Shown in pieces: positions 46,215 through 56,555 of a stretch of 64,000 bases of DNA. The first letter of the stretch is position 1. Each line of letters begins with the position of its first letter. A model generated the notes under the pieces. That model saw nothing but the letters and a program-made list of their open reading frames with translations, was not told the DNA's origin and did no database searches. The translations under genes were made by a program, and so were the position numbers. Source of the DNA: Spirometra erinaceieuropaei (lineage: Eukaryota; Platyhelminthes; Cestoda; Diphyllobothriidea; Diphyllobothriidae); the NCBI GenBank assembly GCA_902702965.1, contig CACRXP010000400.1:24292-88291 (forward strand). Reading direction: 5' to 3'.

Positions 46215-47236
46215 AGATATACGTCCAGGAAGGGCAACTGATTGTTGACTTCCTCTTCCATAGTAAACTGAATATCGGGAAAGATGGAGTTCAACAATGC
46301 CTTGAAAGCCTTCACCTCGCTCCTCGTGTTTACAACGAACGTGTCGTCGACTTATCTGGCCCAGAACTTCGGGGGGTACGAGCTGAAGACCTGCTGCTCG
46401 AGTCTCTGCAAAACTGCTTCGGCAATTAGTCCAGACAGAGGCGAGCCCATCGGTGTCCCCTTCTTTTGCTCGTAGACTTGGCCGTTGAATGTAAAGAAGG
46501 TCTTAAGACACAGTTCTAGGAGCTCGATGATGTGTGCTCGTTTGAGCTGTTGGTCGGTCTCATCATACTTTTCCCGGAGAAAGCCATCAATAGTGTCGAT
46601 AGCCAGCGCGGGTGGGATGGAGGTGAATAATGAGATCACGTCGAATGACACCATCACCTCATCTGCCTCCACCTCGAGATGTTTGATGCGCGTCAAGAAC
46701 TCTTCAGCCGACTTCACTGTCCCCTCCGAATCCTTGGTAAGGAAACAAAGTCGCTGGTACAGCCACTTTGACAGCCCAAAGGTTGGAGTACCACGTAAGG
46801 AGACGATGGGGCGTAGCGGCACCCCCTGCTTGTGGACCTTTGGTAGGCCGTAGAAGCGCGCCATCGCGGTATCACTGGCTTTTGCGGCCAACGCTTCCCT
46901 TCTCGTAAGAGCTCCCGCCTTCCTCAGCTTGCCGATCGTATTGTTTATGCTGTTTACGAGCTACTTAAACTCGCTGACGGTCGATGGCGCATAAGATTCC
47001 TTGTCCATCAAGAGGTTGCCTAGTTTTGTACAGTACTCAGCCTTATCCATGACGACAGTCGAGCGCCCCTTGTCGGCGTGCAGGGTGACGATATCCTTCA
47101 TTTTTCGTATCTTCAGAAGTTCTGGATCTTCTGCTTTAGAAATCGTCATCTGGCGTTTGTGTTGGAGGAGTAAGGTCGACACTTGTTGTCGCATGGAGTT
47201 TTTGCACTCCTCGTCTGCCTCACACTTCTGTCCCAC
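46215..47236 (-). pseudogene. Penelope-like reverse transcriptase, long inverted fragment
   Basis: Read 47236 to 46215: KDIVTLHADKGRSTVVMDKA (N-terminal PLE box), SEFK then a stop, ARFYGLPKVHKQGVPLRPIV, SLRGTPTFGLSKWLYQRL, EVMVSFDVISLFTSIPP (first catalytic Asp), VYEQKKGTPMGSPLSGLIAE and FWAR-stop-VDDTFVVNTRSE. It then ends abruptly at NNQLPFLDV, where plus-strand terminal sequence begins. The Tyr of the YVDD box is a TAA stop, where the sister copy at 44.8 kb has TAC. Only two stops break it. It is flanked on both sides by plus-strand copies of the element's own 3' tail. Confidence 0.85.
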
Positions 47237-47520
47237 CGATGCGCCCGCGAAGCTGAATGCTGTTCACCTGAACAGCAACGACCGATCAGTCCACCGGCTG
47301 ACGTGGGAGGGGCCAAGCGGCACGTTGATTTGACCACAACTAAGCCGACCCCAAAGGGAACAAAGGTCACGCAGGCCTATCAGCGGTCAGCTCCGGGGAG
47401 GTCTAAGCCAGTCAGCGGCAAACAGGCAGGTCAAAGTTCGTGCGTCCAGCACGGCTATAATACGAGGCAAGCGGCAAGACTGAATAACTCAAGACCCGCA
47501 AGTGCAACAATTACGCTACT
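47226..47520 (+). repeat. Second copy of the PLE C-terminal tail (terminal repeat)
   Basis: It is near-identical to 45820-46100, coding CAREAECCSPEQQRPISPPA and then a basic tail, plus strand. The two copies lie in direct orientation and enclose the inverted RT segment, like PLE pseudo-LTRs. This copy ends in the hammerhead-like motif at 47521. Confidence 0.75.
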
Positions 47521-47557
47521 CTGATGATGGAAACGAGGAAGTTTCCGAAACGTCAGT
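47518..47557 (+). ncRNA. Hammerhead ribozyme-like motif, best preserved in window
   Basis: ACT, CTGATGA, T, GGAAAC, GAGGAA, GTTTCC, GAAAC, GTC, AGT. The core CTGATGA and GAAA are exact, helix II is a perfect six-base stem, and helix I begins with ACT/AGT. Helix III is minimal: ACGT between GAA and C is self-complementary, so it could form only between two copies. Cleavage would fall after GTC (47554). PLEs are known to encode hammerheads of this minimal type. Confidence 0.65.
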
Positions 47558-47628
47558 TCGAATACAATATGGTCCATGGATTCGCCCTCTCTTCTTATTC
47601 TTCGTCTTCTTCGGGAGATGATGAACGC

Positions 47629-47631
<3 letters not shown>

Positions 47632-47667
<36 letters not shown>
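47632..47667. repeat. (AT)n microsatellite
   Basis: Eighteen AT dinucleotides directly after a PLE terminus (GGGAGATGATGAACGCGAG). A degenerate AT run follows the 46.2 kb terminus too. Confidence 0.9.
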
Positions 47668-47671
<4 letters not shown>

Positions 47672-47689
47672 AAGAGAAGGCTCTTCGGA

Positions 47690-47995
47690 AAATCGAGTTG
47701 TACTCGAACATTTTCGAGTCGGTGACACCGACCCGTCGTCAGACGAAATGAACAGAGGAAAAAGTGAGTTCGGCAGACTTGGTCGACTGGCGCGAGAGGA
47801 CAGACAACGACAAACTGACAGCTGATGCTTACGAGGAGGGGGCAAAGAGTTAAGGTAGGCTGTGGGACAGGGGGAGGGAAAGAAAAACCGTTAGGGCTTC
47901 CTGTTTCGGAGTTGGAGAAAACGCGCGAGGATCGCACAGCAGAGAATGCGGGCGGCTGGCCACTGATGCGGAATGAGATCAGGGGCATTGCACTT
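47690..47995 (-). repeat. Solo PLE 3' terminus, minus strand
   Basis: It matches the tail of the minus-strand PLE at 51.06-51.36 kb: a pyrimidine-rich stretch, CATTTCGTCTGACGACGGG and a CGGTGTCACCGACTCGAAAA hairpin. The hammerhead-like core reads CTGACGA..CTCGAAAATG with a strong helix II. No coding part is attached. Confidence 0.45.
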
Positions 47996-48052
47996 ACATA
48001 TATATTTTTATACATTAATATATATGCAGCATTTTATACCGAGAAAGACAAG

Positions 48053-48192
48053 GGAGACTGAAATGGTCATTTCTGGATTATTGGCCGTCGTCAGACACTC
48101 ATACCCAACCCCGAAGTGTGGAACGCCCGCGGCTCAAACTCGTGACCTGTTTGTTAGAAGTCCACGCCTCTCACTGATGGGCCACGAGCCTG
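48053..48192 (-). repeat. tRNA-like SINE copy
   Basis: The minus strand begins GGCTCGTGGCCCATCAGTGAGAGG (A-box-like) and continues AACAGGTCACGAGTTTGAGCC (B-box-like), then GCGTTCCACACTTCGGGGTTG and a tail ending in CCATTTCAGTCTCC. The block from AACAGGTC to CATTTCAG recurs at 58546-58645. Confidence 0.45.
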
Positions 48193-48223
48193 TTGCCCTG
48201 TCGGTTTTGTTTGGAAGTATACA

Positions 48224-48520
48224 ATGAAAGGGGGCGCTCATCAATCAATCCTGCCCTCAGAAAGTTATCCACATTTCTTTTTTAACCACTCAGAGAACTT
48301 CAACGACCCCACCACGGGACGACACACCAATGCCATTGAGGCATACTGGAGTAGACTGAAAAAGGAAACTACACGAGGAAGGCACTGCATGTGGTCGAGC
48401 CGTGTGGGCTTACATAGACGAACTACAGTATCGTCTTGGGTTTGGCCACACTGCCATGTGTTTAACAGATCCCTGGAAACTGTTCCGGTCCCATGTTGTG
48501 CATACATATCATATTTTAAA
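48224..48520 (+). pseudogene. Merlin/ISXO2-like DDE transposase, 3' remnant
   Basis: The frame reads NHSENFNDPTTGRHTNAIEAYWSRLK near 48280-48360. This is the ISXO2/Merlin 'VNHSxxFVDPxTGxHTQxIExxWxxxK' block with the last catalytic Glu. After a frameshift the next frame gives GRAVWAYIDELQYRLGFGHT, matching the family's 'YIDEFxxRxxF' C-terminus. The upstream two catalytic Asp and the inverted ends are missing. It is a dead 3' fragment. Confidence 0.75.
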
Positions 48521-49659
48521 GTAATTTTGTTTTGTAACAAACTGCTATAATTCGAAGGTTTGCCGTATATTCAGGTGTACGTGTGTAACGATGGGAAAGG
48601 TTGGGTAACAGCGACCAGCGTCCATGTAACCTCCTGCGATGTTCGTTCGGCCAGCCCATGTTAGGTCGTCGGGGAAAGTTCAAGTAGTGCGTGAATGTAG
48701 GCCTGCATCCGTTGATATAGCCTGAAGGCGTTTGAGTTCACTGTTAACGATATTATTTCTAGGTAACGGATTTTTTTGGGTGTCATCTCCCGATTTTTAC
48801 TCAGCCCAGAAATAAAGCTACTTTAAAAAACCATTAATCCAACGTAACACTGCTTAAACTGATAATATCTCTGACCTCCATCGGGTGCCACTATTAACTT
48901 TGAGTATGCATATTTTATCCAAATGTGTGGGAAAATTGCATGACTTAGACTGCCAATGCCTACTTCAATCTGCGAAAACAGGGCCGAGGACAGTCGATGA
49001 CGGTTAAATGTTTTTCGTCCACGTCAATTATGATGAATTGCTTCCGCTGTTTGCCAAGGAATGGCAACATACCAGTTAGACAAAGGAACAAATGTTCCTT
49101 TCGGTTCCTGTAGGACACATTAATGACCGCAATCTCGCTCTCCGAAGTTAAAGTCGGTAGCGATGTTTGATTCATCACATTGTCACTTATTTCACTTAAT
49201 TCAGAATTGTACGGTCGTTGTTGTGGCTTGGACGAGATGCTGGTATTGATTACACTGCCTGTGTGTATATATAGTGGTCGTTGTAAATACAAGGACGAGT
49301 TTTCAATAATTGTTAAGTTAGTGATATTTAGAATAGGGAAGGGAGCGTTGGAGCAAAAGTAGTACAATATCAGAGCGGGGACCACGATGACTATGAAGTG
49401 AATAATTTCAGAATTTACTCAGTGCAGTACTTAAAGTCAACTCCCCGGAACATTATTGCTTTGGTTAAGAAACGAAGTTTCAATGAACATTCGAGTCGGA
49501 GACAGTAAACTACTGTAAAATACCTACGTTATGCCCATTGTACTTGATTATCCACGTGACTATTCATTGGAAATCATATACCAGAAACCGCATAGACAAT
49601 GCCGAGGGGGCCACTGAACAACCGAAACGCAACGGCAAAATAACGGCGAAACAATTGCA

Positions 49660-50130
49660 GGAGGGCGCAGATGGATGATGGCACGGACGAGTTCGCACGT
49701 TGGCCTTCCACTCCACACGTCCTTGTCCACACATCAAATGACCAGGTTTCGATCAACAGCAACAACAACAACAACAACAGCCAAAACGACAACAATAACG
49801 CAACAGAGGGGTCAGAACAGGAAGGATGACTGGCCAGATAGACTGATCACACTTGTACCTAGAGGCAACTGCAGCTCATCTACGGGCAGGAAATCCAGTT
49901 GTCAGGAAACTGTCAGTGCTTCATGGACTGCCATGGCCATGGTTTGCTGATACTGGCAAAGCACACACTTACACACCATTTGACGGAAATGTTCCACAAC
50001 CTTACTACCAGGAATGGACAGACAGCAAACACGTTTACATGATATCTTCCAACAGCAAAAGACTAACCAGGCACTTCATGCATAAACTTACTGCAAGCAA
50101 ACGTATGCGGATGTGTTCATACCTTATACG
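49660..50130 (+). repeat. Repeat R, copy 1 (pairs with 57.0 and 63.3 kb)
   Basis: From GCAGATGGATGATGGCACG through CATGGTTTGCTGATRCTGGCA to CTTCATGCATAAAC this matches 56999-57445 and 63350-63630. A CAA/CAG run (49755-49790) is expanded in this copy. One frame shared with 57.0 kb reads DDGT..ARR..PHxLVHTxNxQVS and stops at the same place (EQKG/EQEG), which hints at a decayed coding origin. Function is not recognised. Confidence 0.55.
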
Positions 50131-50857
50131 AGCATTCACCCTACTGCTAATTTGTGGGTTACTCATGACAGCCTTCCCAAACGAGTAAAACACCACTCAG
50201 ATAGCGGTGGTTTCCAAGTAAAAATATATGACTTGTTCAGACTCTTTTCCGAAAAAAGGACACACCAGATATTATGCGCGCCTGTGAATGTGAAAACATT
50301 AATTAATAGAATTAAATAAAGTAACCTTTTCCAACTAAAAACACGAAACGATAACGTGTGGAGCACTTCCATGCTTTAACTCGTTGACCGCGCCCCAACT
50401 ATCAACCACGTTACGCAACCACATTTTACATCCTGAGAATAGGGCACGCTATACTGAGAAGGTAGATTTTCACCCCAAGATTTTCTGTGACAACTGAAAC
50501 GTGGTTTACTGAGGTCAAACTGGAAAGTCAGCCACTGCACGCATATAGGGACGTAGGCTGCATATGAATGGGCGAGACCACAAGATTACCATTGTTGATC
50601 CTTAATTGGAATATGGCCGAAAATTTGTTTGAGACAAAACGTGCACTACTTGTGTACGTTCACCTATGAAAATCCGAACATTTTCAGCGGTCGGATGATG
50701 GCCACATGCACAACTTTCCCGGTGAAAGTAGAAGGGCCCACAGCCGATTCGTACGGAACATATTCACACCATCATGGTATATAAGCAGCATTGACGAAGG
50801 AATATAAGGTTGTTGTGGGATGTTTCACAATTTGACTGCCTCGCGTATTCTACGCAG

Positions 50858-51035
50858 GAGACTGGAATGGCAATTTCGGGCCATTTCAGTCTAACTTGAT
50901 TTGTCGGTAATGTCATTTTGCCTATATATCATGCGCCGTTGTGCAGCTGCTGGTTGGGCTCGACATAGAGTCCATAAGGCACAATGGAACGAGTGAGTTG
51001 CGTATGAAAGATAGGTGAGTGACCCCTACGATGAA
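50858..51035 (+). repeat. SINE-related repeat, partial
   Basis: GGAGACTGGAATGG resembles the head of the 48.05 kb copy. TGCGCCGTTGTGCAGCTGCT to GAGTGAGTTGCGTA matches 58679-58757. Confidence 0.4.
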
Positions 51036-51094
51036 ATATATAAATATATATGAATAGTAGAAGAGGTTCTTCGGAAAAGTCGAGTTGCACTCGT

Positions 51095-51135
51095 GAATTT
51101 TCGAGCTGGTGAAACCAACCCGTCGTTAGACGAAA
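51095..51135 (-). ncRNA. Degenerate hammerhead-like terminus of minus-strand PLE
   Basis: CATTTCGTCTAACGACGGGTTGGTTTCACCAGCTCGAAAATTC on the minus strand: the hairpin is kept, while the core CTGANGA has become CTAACGA. It is homologous to 47.71-47.75 kb, which keeps CTGACGA. Confidence 0.3.
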
Positions 51136-51289
51136 TGAAAACGAGGGAGAAATTTAGGTTGTCACAAAAGACCAGTTGGTGTGATAGGACAGAACAGATT
51201 ACTGACGTGCGAGGGGGGGTGGGCTCCCGAGGTCATGGTAGTTCACTGAGTGAGGTGCGGGGAAGGGAGCGGTAGCGGAACAATTACGG

Positions 51290-52640
51290 CAAACCGTGCT
51301 GGAGGGGGAGGGTGGGTGGTGAATCAGTTGGAAAGCGGGCGCCTGTATTCGCGGTCGTTGATGCGTGATTAGGGCAGGGGGCAGTCATTCGTGAACGTAG
51401 ACCCTCGTAATGGGCATCCAAGTCAACGTGGCGGTTGATAATACACGCATCGGAGTACCAAGCATCGAGAAATTCCCTCGTTCGCTTTGTGTTAGCCATG
51501 GCGACGACCTCAGGGACATCCCAATTAAATCGGTGGTCGTANNNNNNNNNNNNNNNNNNNNNNNNNNNNNNNNNNNNNNNNNNNNNNNNNNNNNNNNNNN
51601 NNNNNNNNNNNNNNNNNNNNNNNNNNNNNNNNNNNNNNNNNNNNNNNNNNNNNNNNNNNNNNNNNNNNNNNNNNNNNNNNNNNNNNNNNNNNNNNNNNNN
51701 NNNNNNNNNNNNNNNNNNNNNNNNNNNNNNNNNNNNNNNNNNNNNNNNNNNNNNNNNNNNNNNNNNNNNNNNNNNNNNNNNNNNNNNNNNNNNNNNNNNN
51801 NNNNNNNNNNNNNNNNNNNNNNNNNNNNNNNNNNNNNNNNNNNNNNNNNNNNNNNNNNNNNNNNNNNNNNNNNNNNNNNNNNNNNNNNNNNNNNNNNNNN
51901 NNNNNNNNNNNNNNNNNNNNNNNNNNNNNNNNNNNNNNNNNNNNNNNNNNNNNNNNNNNNNNNNNNNNNNNNNNNNNNNNNNNNNNNNNNNNNNNNNNNN
52001 NNNNNNNNNNNNNNNNNNNNNNNNNNNNNNNNNNNNNNNNNNNNNNNNNNNNNNNNNNNNNNNNNNNNNNNNNNNNNNNNNNNNNNNNNNNNNNNNNNNN
52101 NNNNNNNNNNNNNNNNNNNNNNNNNNNNNNNNNNNNNNNNNNNNNNNNNNNNNNNNNNNNNNNNNNNNNNNNNNNNNNNNNNNNNNNNNNNNNNNNNNNN
52201 NNNNNNNNNNNNNNNNNNNNNNNNNNNNNNNNNNNNNNNNNNNNNNNNNNNNNNNNNNNNNNNNNNNNNNNNNNNNNNNNNNNNNNNNNNNNNNNNNNNN
52301 NNNNNNNNNNNNNNNNNNNNNNNNNNNNNNNNNNNNNNNNNNNNNNNNNNNNNNNNNNNATCGGTGGTCGTATTCGAGTGCATGGGCAATGACAAGGGAC
52401 AGGGGGTCTCGCTGACGGATAGGTAGTTTGTGTTCGTTGATACGGGTGCCAAGCATCGACGTGTATGGGCAACACACACGCAAGAGCAATTAGCACACGG
52501 CATGCGATGAATTACATTCGTTTGTTGCTCTTTGGGGATGGGATCCTTGACTCGAGATAGTGCTGCGCGTAGTGAAGATGCCGGTTTGTGTCCAACGTGA
52601 ATACCCAAGCGGCTGAACTGCCGGGCCATTATTTCACAAG
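51290..52640 (-). pseudogene. Penelope-like element, GIY-YIG endonuclease split by a gap
   Basis: Read 52640 to 51290: RLGIHVGHKPASSLRAALSR (linker), TNVIHRMPCANCSCVCVAHT (core with CxxC; the GIY-YIG-like box is altered), LGTRINEHKLPIRQRDPLSL, ALEYDHR, then the N run, then YDHRFNWDVPEVVAMANTKR, EFLDAWYSDACIINRHVDLD and a Pro-rich tail. The two halves overlap at YDHR (13 identical bases), so the frame appears continuous once the gap is ignored. It is a family relative of the 16.7-17.5 kb copy. Confidence 0.7.
51542..52359. other. N gap (818 bases) with overlapping flanks
   Basis: ATCGGTGGTCGTA occurs at both edges (51529-51541 and 52360-52372). The flanks are also adjacent parts of one PLE endonuclease frame, so little or nothing may be missing. 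Confidence 0.7.
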
Positions 52641-53215
52641 TTCAACGCATATATGACATACAGTTTACCCGCGAAGAGGCAATTGGAGACAGCTTGCCGT
52701 TCCTGGACGTGAGAATACAGAAGTTGAGCGATGGTCGCCTGGCAACAAGCGTCCATAGTGTTATCCTCAACTATGGACAATTGAAAAAGTACCAGATACA
52801 CGTAACACACCAGCCGGCAACTACCTTACCCACACAGCTTGTACAACATACCTCAGCTACCTCGGATGAAAAGGTGTTGTCTACAAAATCCCATGTTCTA
52901 GTTGTGATGCCGTTTATTGTGGCCAAACTGGGAAATCTGTCTTAATCCGTCTACATGAGCATCAGTTAGCGGTGAAGATACGCGACCATCTAATGCAGGT
53001 GGTCATGCACACATTGGACTCTAGGCATAAATTCACATCAAAAAACATTCACAATGTTGCCGCCTGCCAAACGAGGAAAGGCCGCGAATTCCCGGAGGCA
53101 ATGCACTGAAATGAGGCATGCATCAACCGGCATATTGATTTAGTTGCCACATGCAAAATCGTTAAGTACAGATTTAAACTGACTCAACCAATCCCGAGAT
53201 GACGACCTTAGCCAA
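52640..53215 (+). pseudogene. Penelope-like element, RT end and GIY-YIG endonuclease, family D
   Basis: IYDIQFTREEAIGDSLPFLD (RT palm end), VRIQKLSDGRLATSVH, then a deletion of the connector. QIHVTHQPATTLPTQLVQHT (linker) and, in the next frame, VVYKIPCSSCDAVYCGQTGK, SVLIRLHEHQLAVKIRDHL, HKFTSKNIHNVAACQTRKGR and NRHIDLVATCKIVKYRF follow. The core VY...AVYCGQTGK with its CxxC is well preserved. It lies back to back with the minus-strand PLE that begins at 52640. The part from 52994 is repeated at 59089. Confidence 0.75.
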
Positions 53216-53269
53216 TCCTGGAATCCTTTAGACAGACTCAGTCTAGAATGTTATTGTTTCTGCACGCCC

Positions 53270-53312
53270 GTTGTCTGAAGACGAGCTGGGGAACCAGTCT
53301 CGAAAATTCACA
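53270..53312 (+). ncRNA. Hammerhead-like hairpin at PLE family D 3' end
   Basis: CTGAAGA, CGAGCTGGGGAACCAGTCTC, GAAAATTC. Helix II (GAGCTGG/CCAGTCTC) is strong with one bulge, but GAAAATTC replaces GAAACGTC, so helix III and the cleavage triplet are not evident. A second copy is at 59367-59400. Confidence 0.35.
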
Positions 53313-53414
53313 ATAAAATTTTGCTGTTTCCCAAAAAATTTCACCTTTCTTATTAATATATGAATGTATATGAGAAGAAAAGGCGATGTCGGGAACCATA
53401 GTTTTACTGTCCTA

Positions 53415-54252
53415 GCCTTTCAAAAGCAAACAAGCTTCCGTCGTCGGAGGTGAGTGTCGTATCGCGCCTTGCAGTATTTATAGGTGGGTGAAAGTCATGT
53501 CAAGAGGGGTTTTCTTAAATACGATGTCAGGGCGGCAGGGTAGAATGGGCGGAGAGGGAGTCCTAGAGCCTCCTTTTGCTGGATGCGGGAGTGGTGGATC
53601 AGCTTTCGTGGTCACCAGCCGCATGCACACATGAACTATGGTGGGCGGGGGGAGGGAGAGGAGGTGGCGGCATGTACTCAATCTTCATCTGCGGCCGGCG
53701 TTGAGATGTTGGTGGCCGTATTTCGTACCTTTGTTGACCGTAGCTGACGTCCAAGCCTGGCAATCCTGTTTTGGCCGCAACGACTATCCGTTTTCTCGTC
53801 CGCCGGACTAGTAGATGGACCGGATGTGGTGAGCTCTGCGCCTTCGTCGGAACCTGGTTGAGGGGTGGCTGAGTGTGTATCCGCCATGGACTTGCTCATG
53901 TCTGGATTCATGTTTAGCCTGGGTGCACGTCTGCTCATTTGTTTACTGAGCTGCGGCCGAAGGGCTTGGTAGACAGCGGTAAGAGCCACACAACGGTTGA
54001 TGGAAGTTGTCCCCGTGTGCCAAGCCTCGATTGTTTCCCTGGACATGCGGTCGTTTTGCCGGCCTAGAAATTAGGCGTGCTCAAAGGCGAACGTGTGTCC
54101 GGAATCGGCGCAGTGTTCAGCCACAAGAGACGAATGGTTCATTCGCTTTATTACCCTCATGCGTTCTCCAACACGCTTCTGTAGCCGTTTGCCGCTCTCC
54201 CCAATACCACACGAACGTCCGACGATGGCATCTTGCTTGCTTTTGGAACGTC
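53415..54252 (-). pseudogene. PLE endonuclease tail between inverted terminal motifs
   Basis: The minus strand reads CGIGESGKRLQKRVGERMRV (GIY-YIG core), LVAEHCADSGHTFAFEHA, a frame break, then 54046-53678: RETIEAWHTGTTSINRCVAL, TAVYQALRPQLSKQM and a Ser/Thr/Pro tail. The left end has a hammerhead-like motif on the minus strand (53415-53447). The right end has its relative on the plus strand (54219-54252, CCGACGA..GGAACGTC). The coding fragment is thus bracketed by inverted termini, each followed by the shared string ACAGTAAAA.TATGGTTCCCGA.ATCGCCTTT. A second copy lies at 59.51-60.35 kb. Confidence 0.65.
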
Positions 54253-54259
54253 AGGACAG

Positions 54260-56550
54260 TAAAATTATGGTTCCCGAGATCGCCTTTTCTTCCCATAAAT
54301 GTCCGGGGACGCGCATCTTATTTTCTCATAGCAATGTACATATGACAGATGGGCGCTCATTTATCAGGTTCTGTCAACCATGTTGTGTCCATCAGGTGCG
54401 ACTGCATGACCATATCTTACCAACACATCTCACCCAGATATGTTAAATCATGCCCACTTTATCCCTGCTGCCTATCACAATCTGCGCATATATCTGCGGA
54501 TATATGTGAATGTAACCCCGTTGTCACCTGCCCTATACAGAATGAACTGTTATCTCTCTCTCTATGTCTTTTTATAGGGCACACAAATCTGACTTGTTGG
54601 AATCTGGCTTGGTAATGAAGTTACTTGTGATTCACCGTTAACTTCAGATTTTAGCCTAAAAACACAAGGCATTCAGTTAGGTGAACATGTTCTGGATACG
54701 TCAAAGAGACTGTTTTATCCTTTAATACTAACATACACGAAAATGCACCTGCAGCCAACTGACAAAACCACAGAACATACATCTTCAGAAACCTTATTGA
54801 ATCTTGCATCTGAACTACGAAACAGATGATATCTCTTCATTCAAATTAATGCACACGATACTTCGTGGGTTTGACGGAGGTCAAAATACTACGCATATGG
54901 ATTCGAACAGAGCGATGTAGAAATACGTGCGTACCACACACACGTGCACGCTATATATTGTGGACGCAGGAGTTGGTTAAATCTTAAATTAGCACAAAAG
55001 GTGCTTAGGGTGCAAAAGAGAACATATGCGTTATCAGCCTACTACACCCAATCTCAGGTGAAGACCATCTAGAATGTGAATTAGTCATCTGCGTTACGCA
55101 TTCAGTCCTCGAAAAGTCTTCATTGAAATTGCTGCCAAAGAATGCCGTATTGGTTCTGTCTCTTGCGCAGGGGCTTCGTGACTCCAACTGTAGGATCTGC
55201 CTCCGGCTTCTGACGAAGGTACGATCATCCGATATGCCACGCTGGCACTTATCGCACTTTAATTCACTATCCATGCACAGCACAATCTCTATCATCGGAG
55301 GGCACCTCAATTTTAAACGGTCTTACAATTTATATTTGGCCTTTAGATGCCACCTCCATCAAAACGCATTCGAACGTTTCTGCTGCCCATAAAGTCCTTC
55401 GTCAGTACATTCATCAGGACCAAAACAAGGCGGCCATTGACAGGTTAATCATGCCAGATATGCACGTTCCGTCGACTAATTCACTCAAAGAGCTGTACAA
55501 ATACAGTAGACCGGCATTCAGCTTAAGACACACAAGGCTGGGGCCGCCTACCTTAACAGACAACGGCAAGAAGGCAAGGACAGCAAATTACTAAAAAACG
55601 GTCGGGCTATGTTTAACGGATTGGCTGTTTACGGAAAATGTTAGTCGACATTTTGCACGAATCCCTTTAAAAAGGGAGAGCCGACCAAGCCCACTGAGAC
55701 ATCATCCACTGAACTCAACTGATCCGGTGAGCCTTTCATATTGCTCAGATTGTGGATCTGCAGATCTGTCAAGATCTGCAACGCAATTCAACTGTCACTC
55801 TAAACTGGCTCATTCACATGTCACCGTGTCAACCTTACCTCACTTTGTAGCACATGTCGTACATAGCCGGTCACAGTGGTCGAAGTGTGAAAGGGATGAT
55901 GTGAATGCACTAAACTCACCAACTTACATCTATTAGGAAGAAACGGTAATAATAAGAGGATATCTGAAGATATACCCACTGATTGGAGAGTAAAAAAACA
56001 ATACGTAATTCATAAGCACATGCAAAATGACGGTGGATTTGACTTAGTGCGTAAGGACCGTCTACTGTTCGACACACAGTCATCTAAGTACACCTACTGG
56101 CAACGTCACTGAACATCAACCTACGACCGTTAAGGACATTGGGACTTGTTTACTGTTAAAATAGCCAACTATGTCGGCAACGATTTGCGATTCAGAATTA
56201 TTCTGCTTTACTTTCCTGTTTCGTTGTTCCGTAGTTGATCTCTTTGTAAATAAAGACGAGTTTCTTTCGATAAGATCAATTCCAATGGCTAAAACGGACC
56301 TGGAGAATTTTAAAAGCGAATCATGTTCGGAACGATAGGGTGTAGTAATCTCAAGTAGATGACAACTCCAAAAATATATCCCGAAAATTCAGCGTGAGTC
56401 TAAACATCACATATTGTTCACCGTTTCCGTTGTTTTGCAATTTCCATCCGTTCCCTCACCAAATGTACTCTAATCAGCGAAGCTATGCTGCGGGTTCGTT
56501 ATTTGTGAAAGATGAAATTGTTTCTTTATTTAACTAACGTGATGACATTT
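54260..56550. other. Duplicated DNA without an identified gene
   Basis: The stretch is present twice (again at 60.35-62.90 kb). Open frames on both strands near 55.0-55.4 kb persist in both copies (one minus-strand frame has LKCDKCQRG), but overall base identity is high enough to explain this without selection. A TA-rich segment and CT-runs occur near 54.55 kb. Confidence 0.4.
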
Positions 56551-56555
56551 GCCAA

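Noticed and set aside
47455..48015. Minus-strand 186-codon frame with an Ile-Tyr repeat
   Set aside because: It reads through the AT microsatellite and the non-coding PLE terminus on the wrong strand; a shadow, not a gene.
48960..49385. Minus-strand 141-codon frame with several N-glycosylation sequons and a hydrophobic start
   Set aside because: It has no ATG near the start (it opens with GTG), no domain and no paralogue. Frames of this length are expected by chance in a window of this size.
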